This document shows positions 60,757 to 64,000 of a stretch of DNA of 64,000 bases, in pieces. This stretch comes from Nitrospirota bacterium (GTDB lineage Bacteria; Nitrospirota; UBA9217). Every line of letters starts with the position of its first letter. Positions within the stretch are counted from its first letter, which is position 1. Under the pieces are notes generated by a model that saw only the letters and a program-made list of their open reading frames with translations, did no database searches and was not told the origin of the DNA. The stretch covers positions 136,250 through 200,249 of the forward strand of contig JAGVOT010000128.1 in NCBI GenBank assembly GCA_020052615.1, in the 5' to 3' direction. The position numbers and the translations under genes are program-made.

Positions 60757-62587
60757 GCGGTCTTTCCTTTCCGCGGTTACAGAGGAGGGTTATGGTGAAG
60801 GTCGTGCCCCTTTCCGAGCTGCTTTCTATGGCGATCCGCCCCCCCTGCTCCTCGATCAACCGCTTGGATATGGCCAGTCCCAGTCCGGTCCCCCCTGCCT
60901 TGGTCGTAAAAAAAGGCTGGAAGATCTTGTCCTGGACCGCGGCGTCGATCCCTTTCCCGGAATCGGACAGGAGAACGGTGACAGCGCACGCGGCCTCATC
61001 GAACGATGTCCTCAGGACCAGGGACCCGTGGCCAGGCATGGCATCGACGGCATTCATGAGGAGGTTCATGAACACCTGCCTGAGCTGCATCGGATCGGCG
61101 ATGATCTCGGGAAGGTCAGGCGCGAATTCCCGTACGAGACTGATCATGCCGGAGACGCCCTTCGTGTGCATGCCGTTCTGCATCACCATCTGAGCGGCGG
61201 CATCAAGAACGGAATTCACGTCGGTTTCCATGAAATGAGGCCGGGGAGGCCGCGCGAAATTCAGCAGGCCCTTGATCAGCCCCTCGATGCGCTTGATCTC
61301 ATCAATGACCTTGAAGAGAACGCCGCGGTCTTCCGGCAGGAGATAGGATTCAGCGGCAAGGGTCTCCATCGTCAGCTTGATGCCCGCCAGGGGATTCTTG
61401 ATCTCGTGCGCCAGCCCGGCGGCCAGTTCACCGGTGGCCTTGAAATGCTCCGCCCGCTGAAACAGCTCTTCGGTCCGCTTTCGTTCCGTCATGTCCCGGT
61501 CGATCGCCAGAACATATTTGTGATTGTCGAACTCGAACATGCCGGCGCTGATCTCAACGGGGAACACCGTGCCGTCCCTTTTCGCATGATTGATCTCGGC
61601 GGTTATCCATTCTCCCTTCAATATCCGTTCGATGCGATCCTTCATCTGCTGCGCCGCCACGGGAGAGTCGAGTTCCCGGATGTTCATCGAGGTGAGTTCC
61701 TCCACCGTATAGCCATGCATCGCCGCCGCGGACCGGTTTGCGGAAACGATCTTGCCCGCGTGCTCCCCTTCGGCATCGAGAATGAATATTGCGTCTCCCG
61801 CGCTTTCGAACAGAAGGCGGTAGCGGCGTTCACTCTCCGTTATTTCCCTCAGACGATCGCGCAGCGCGCCGGCCATGTCGTTGAAAGCCACCGCCAGTTC
61901 CGCGAACTCGTTCTTCAGCCCGGCAATACGAAAATCCAGGTCGCCGGTCCGCAGACGCTTCGTTGCATTGAGAAGAAGCTGTATGGGAGACGCAAAGCTG
62001 TAAATAGTCGTGAAGCCGAATGCCGCGACCATCAGGGGGCCGCAAATGACAAGCACCAATACAATGAGTTCCGACCACCGCATGTCCTTCTGGGAATCCT
62101 CGGTCCGTTCACTGAGCCCCTGGCTGGTCAGGATGATCATGGTGTTGAGCTTGCTGATGATCGAATCCCCGATGATGTTCGCCGTCTCCCGCTCCTCCCG
62201 AAATCGTCTGTCACTCGTGTCTATCGCCAGGGTCCTTGTCAACTGCTGATCGAACTGGCCTATCTGCTGCTGGAGATCGAGCAATTGTTCGGTAACGCTC
62301 TCCGTATGATGGCAATGAAAGCAGGCAGCGATCGCCGTTCCCATGCTGTTAACGCGTTCCGTCATGACCTCGATGCTTTCCGGATGTCTCGTGCTTTGCG
62401 AATACAGATCTTCCTGGACCTGGTGAACGTTCAGCAGGAGATGTTCCCTCTGGATCTCGACCTGGTGCAGCAAGATCAATTCCTGCAAGCTCAGTGAAAT
62501 GTGCCTGATCGAATAAAGGAGGGCGGCGCCGCCCGCGCTTGCGAGCAAAGCAAAGATGCTGACTATGATGAGTATCTTCTTTTTCAT
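60743..62587 (-). CDS. Sensor histidine kinase with haem c-type (CXXCH) periplasmic domain
   Basis: 614 residues from ATG 62587. TM1 is ILIIVSIFALLASAGGAALL. The periplasmic helical domain (~30-165) contains CFHCH (C89-x2-C92-H93). TM2 is LIVLVLVICGPLMVAAFGFT. HAMP, PAS (~255-375), HisKA with GLAHEIKNPLAGIKLTMETL and HATPase_c (SDSGKGIDAAVQDKIFQPFF, GGTGLGLAISKRL) follow. The CXXCH suggests covalent haem c and redox or ligand sensing in the periplasm. The neighbouring multihaem cytochromes fit that idea. It overlaps its partner regulator gene. The upstream start region lacks a clear ribosome site, and a start at 62659 is possible. Confidence 0.88.
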   Translation of the reverse strand: MKKKILIIVSIFALLASAGGAALLYSIRHISLSLQELILLHQVEIQREHLLLNVHQVQEDLYSQSTRHPESIEVMTERVNSMGTAIAACFHCHHTESVTEQLLDLQQQIGQFDQQLTRTLAIDTSDRRFREERETANIIGDSIISKLNTMIILTSQGLSERTEDSQKDMRWSELIVLVLVICGPLMVAAFGFTTIYSFASPIQLLLNATKRLRTGDLDFRIAGLKNEFAELAVAFNDMAGALRDRLREITESERRYRLLFESAGDAIFILDAEGEHAGKIVSANRSAAAMHGYTVEELTSMNIRELDSPVAAQQMKDRIERILKGEWITAEINHAKRDGTVFPVEISAGMFEFDNHKYVLAIDRDMTERKRTEELFQRAEHFKATGELAAGLAHEIKNPLAGIKLTMETLAAESYLLPEDRGVLFKVIDEIKRIEGLIKGLLNFARPPRPHFMETDVNSVLDAAAQMVMQNGMHTKGVSGMISLVREFAPDLPEIIADPMQLRQVFMNLLMNAVDAMPGHGSLVLRTSFDEAACAVTVLLSDSGKGIDAAVQDKIFQPFFTTKAGGTGLGLAISKRLIEEQGGRIAIESSSERGTTFTITLLCNRGKERPRDQG

Positions 62588-62691
62588 CGTCGATAGCGGT
62601 CGTACAGGGAAGCTGGGCACCAGTGAATATGCGGAAGATTCTGCTGCATAATTATACAAGAGATTGCACTAGGTTCCAACTTATTCTTGCA

Positions 62692-63108
62692 TCACGACAT
62701 CAGCCTTCCCATGAGCGCGGGAATGGCGGTCTCCACATTCAGGGCCCGCTCCCCCAGGCTGACCGGCGTGAAGCCCCGTGAGGCCAGTTTTTCGATCTCG
62801 AAGGGAACAAACCCCCCTTCCGGCCCCACGGCAAGCGCTGCGGGACCGCGAACATTACGCGGACAGGAGGAGGCGCCGGGATGGGCCACGAGCGCGAGCG
62901 AACCTCTAACCATACCCGGAAGCTCGTCCTCGACAAATGACCTGAAGCGCTGCTTGAGCAGCACTTCCGGCAGCACCGTATCGCGGGACTGTTCGAGCCC
63001 CAGCACCAGCTGACGTTCGATCGCCTCCGGTGTCAGGAACGGGCTCTGCCAGTAGCTTTTCTCGACGCGCGCCGCGTTCATCAGGATAATGCGCATCACG
63101 CCCATCAA
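62692..63108 (-). pseudogene. rsmE: rsmE (16S rRNA m3U1498 methyltransferase), 5' truncated
   Basis: 138 residues matching only the C-terminal SPOUT part of RsmE: MRIILMNAARVEKSYWQSPF, LTPEAIERQLVLGLEQSRDT, VLPEVLLKQRFRSFVEDELP, AALAVGPEGGFVPFEIEKLA and LGERALNVETAIPALMGRL. The usual N-terminal ~100 residues (PUA-like domain) are missing, and the break lies at ~63110, just inside an IS transposase. The SAM site GPEGGF and the C-terminal knot remain, but the protein is unlikely to be functional. Confidence 0.8.
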
Positions 63109-63230
63109 CGGTCATCGAAAAGAGAACCCTTCGGGAACTGGATCGTCCCAAGCATCCCACAGCCATTATAGCTAACCCAAGTTCCGCAGTTAAAAAATCA
63201 ATGTTTCGATAAATCAATAAGTTGATCTGC

Positions 63231-64000
63231 TTAAACCACAAAAGTCGGCACTACATTTCCGATGACCTTCGGTACGTTTGGAAGCGGCAGCTTCAATCTC
63301 TGAAGGAGTATTTTCAGTTCAGGCGGTGCGGCGCTGACCGTACGCAGTCTGATCTTTTTGTCTTTCGCGGGCAGCACCACATCGAGCGATCTGATCTCAC
63401 GCATCTCCTCCACAAGCTTCCTCGGCGCCGTGCCGAGGCCCGCGCATTCCATCCATTGCTGAAGAGTTCGCCACATTGCCAGGGCAAGAAAGCAAATAAG
63501 GATATGGGCCTCTGTGCGCTCTGCCGTATGATGATAGACCGGCCGCAACCCCAGGTCGCTCTTGGTGGTTCGGAAGGCGTCCTCTGCCTGAGTGAGCTGG
63601 ATGTAGAGCTTCCAAAGCTCCTTCGGGTCGCTGCCGTGCCAGTTGGTGCGGAGAAGGTAACTGCCGCTCGTATGGAGCGCCCACTCCGTGCGCTCTTCCT
63701 GCTTCCTGATCGTGACCGCGAGACGCGGACCGTTTTCGGTCTGTCGTTCTTCCACGGAAACATCGAAGAGTGATGCTGCCCGGCTGTTTCGCTCAAGAAG
63801 TCGTCCGATCCGTCTTTCCACCTTTTGCCGGTCAGGCCTTTTGCTCTTCTCCGCGTTTTCCTTGAGCTTGAGAAGGCCCGTGTCCAGACGCGTGATAAAC
63901 CGGCTCAAGATGGCTTGTTCCTTCTCCCGGCGTCCCTCTGAGCGGCAAAGAAGGAAGGTCTCGTTCGTGCCCTCCGGCGATGATGCAAACTTCACTTCAA
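63231..64000 (-). CDS. IS1634/IS4-family DDE transposase, C-terminal part
   Basis: The frame is still open at the right edge of the window, so the N-terminus is not visible. The visible ~255 residues hold ILSRFITRLDTGLLKLKENA, then QLTQAEDAFRTTKSDLGLRP with the catalytic Glu (E in QAEDAFR), VYHHTAERTEAHILICFLAL and AMWRTLQQWMECAGL. This is the Y(1)-x-x-R-E-like region of IS4/IS1634. The element separates the truncated rsmE from whatever lies to the right. Its terminal inverted repeat probably falls at ~63150-63230. Confidence 0.8.
   Translation of the reverse strand, partial: EVKFASSPEGTNETFLLCRSEGRREKEQAILSRFITRLDTGLLKLKENAEKSKRPDRQKVERRIGRLLERNSRAASLFDVSVEERQTENGPRLAVTIRKQEERTEWALHTSGSYLLRTNWHGSDPKELWKLYIQLTQAEDAFRTTKSDLGLRPVYHHTAERTEAHILICFLALAMWRTLQQWMECAGLGTAPRKLVEEMREIRSLDVVLPAKDKKIRLRTVSAAPPELKILLQRLKLPLPNVPKVIGNVVPTFVV

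Noticed and set aside
62906..63241. A second reading frame over the rsmE break that contains SMTVDGRDAHY, similar to an RsmE N-terminus
   Set aside because: The same bases already encode the start of the conserved rsmE C-terminal part, so it cannot be the ancestral N-terminus; probably chance.

Overview
The window looks like a chromosome fragment from an anaerobic, GC-rich, Gram-negative bacterium. Desulfobacterota/Desulfuromonadota or Nitrospirota are the best guesses. The reasons are multihaem c-type cytochromes with an outer-membrane porin, many sigma-54 activators with histidine kinases, corrinoid/folate C1 enzymes, lipoproteins, and a housekeeping block dprA-smg-topA...xerC-hslV-hslU-argB that resembles the order in those groups. 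No rRNA, tRNA or CRISPR array was recognised.

Region 1 (1-1.0 kb) holds a REP-type transposase tail and a BrnT/BrnA-like toxin-antitoxin remnant. Region 2 (1.07-18.06 kb) is the most unusual part. On the minus strand, genes resembling the archaeal coenzyme M route (cysteate synthase and a fused sulfopyruvate decarboxylase) follow an HdrD-like iron-sulfur/CCG protein and an HdrE/NarI-like membrane cytochrome. Upstream of these lie a chemoreceptor-like protein, a RACo-type corrinoid activase, a 4Fe-4S protein, a B12-binding corrinoid protein, two MtaA/MtbA-like zinc methyltransferases, an MtrH/MtgA-like methyltransferase, a CMD-domain protein, a degenerate receiver and metF. A CobW-like GTPase follows on the plus strand. 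Together they can be read as a corrinoid/folate methyl-transfer pathway with a possible thiol (coenzyme M) carrier and a membrane disulfide reductase. That reading is inference.

Region 3 (18-39.4 kb) is mixed accessory and signalling DNA: an M23 peptidase lipoprotein, a nucleotidyltransferase pair, a two-component system, a NitT/TauT-like binding protein, rSAM/selenodomain-associated genes (GT2, ArsS-like radical SAM, DUF2064), surface lipoproteins including an AT-richer beta-propeller protein, a sigma-54 activator, a tiny Cys-rich protein, a flavin disulfide reductase and a TVP38 membrane protein. Region 4 (39.5-51.1 kb) is the housekeeping block with an inserted PstS-like protein and hybrid kinase, ending in a strong terminator. 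Region 5 (51.1-62.6 kb) looks built for extracellular electron transfer. It has a porin with two multihaem cytochromes, a decahaem OmcA/MtrC-like lipoprotein, and a sensor kinase with a CXXCH motif in its periplasmic domain next to an NtrC-type regulator. The right end (62.7-64 kb) is a truncated rsmE beside an IS transposase.

Two kinds of dispersed repeat run through the window. One is a set of intergenic inverted repeats whose arms are arrays of degenerate short words. The other is a two-copy, ~115-bp, double-hairpin element placed at the 3' ends of genes. A third word array, related to one of the inverted repeats, lies inside the linker of the fused decarboxylase.
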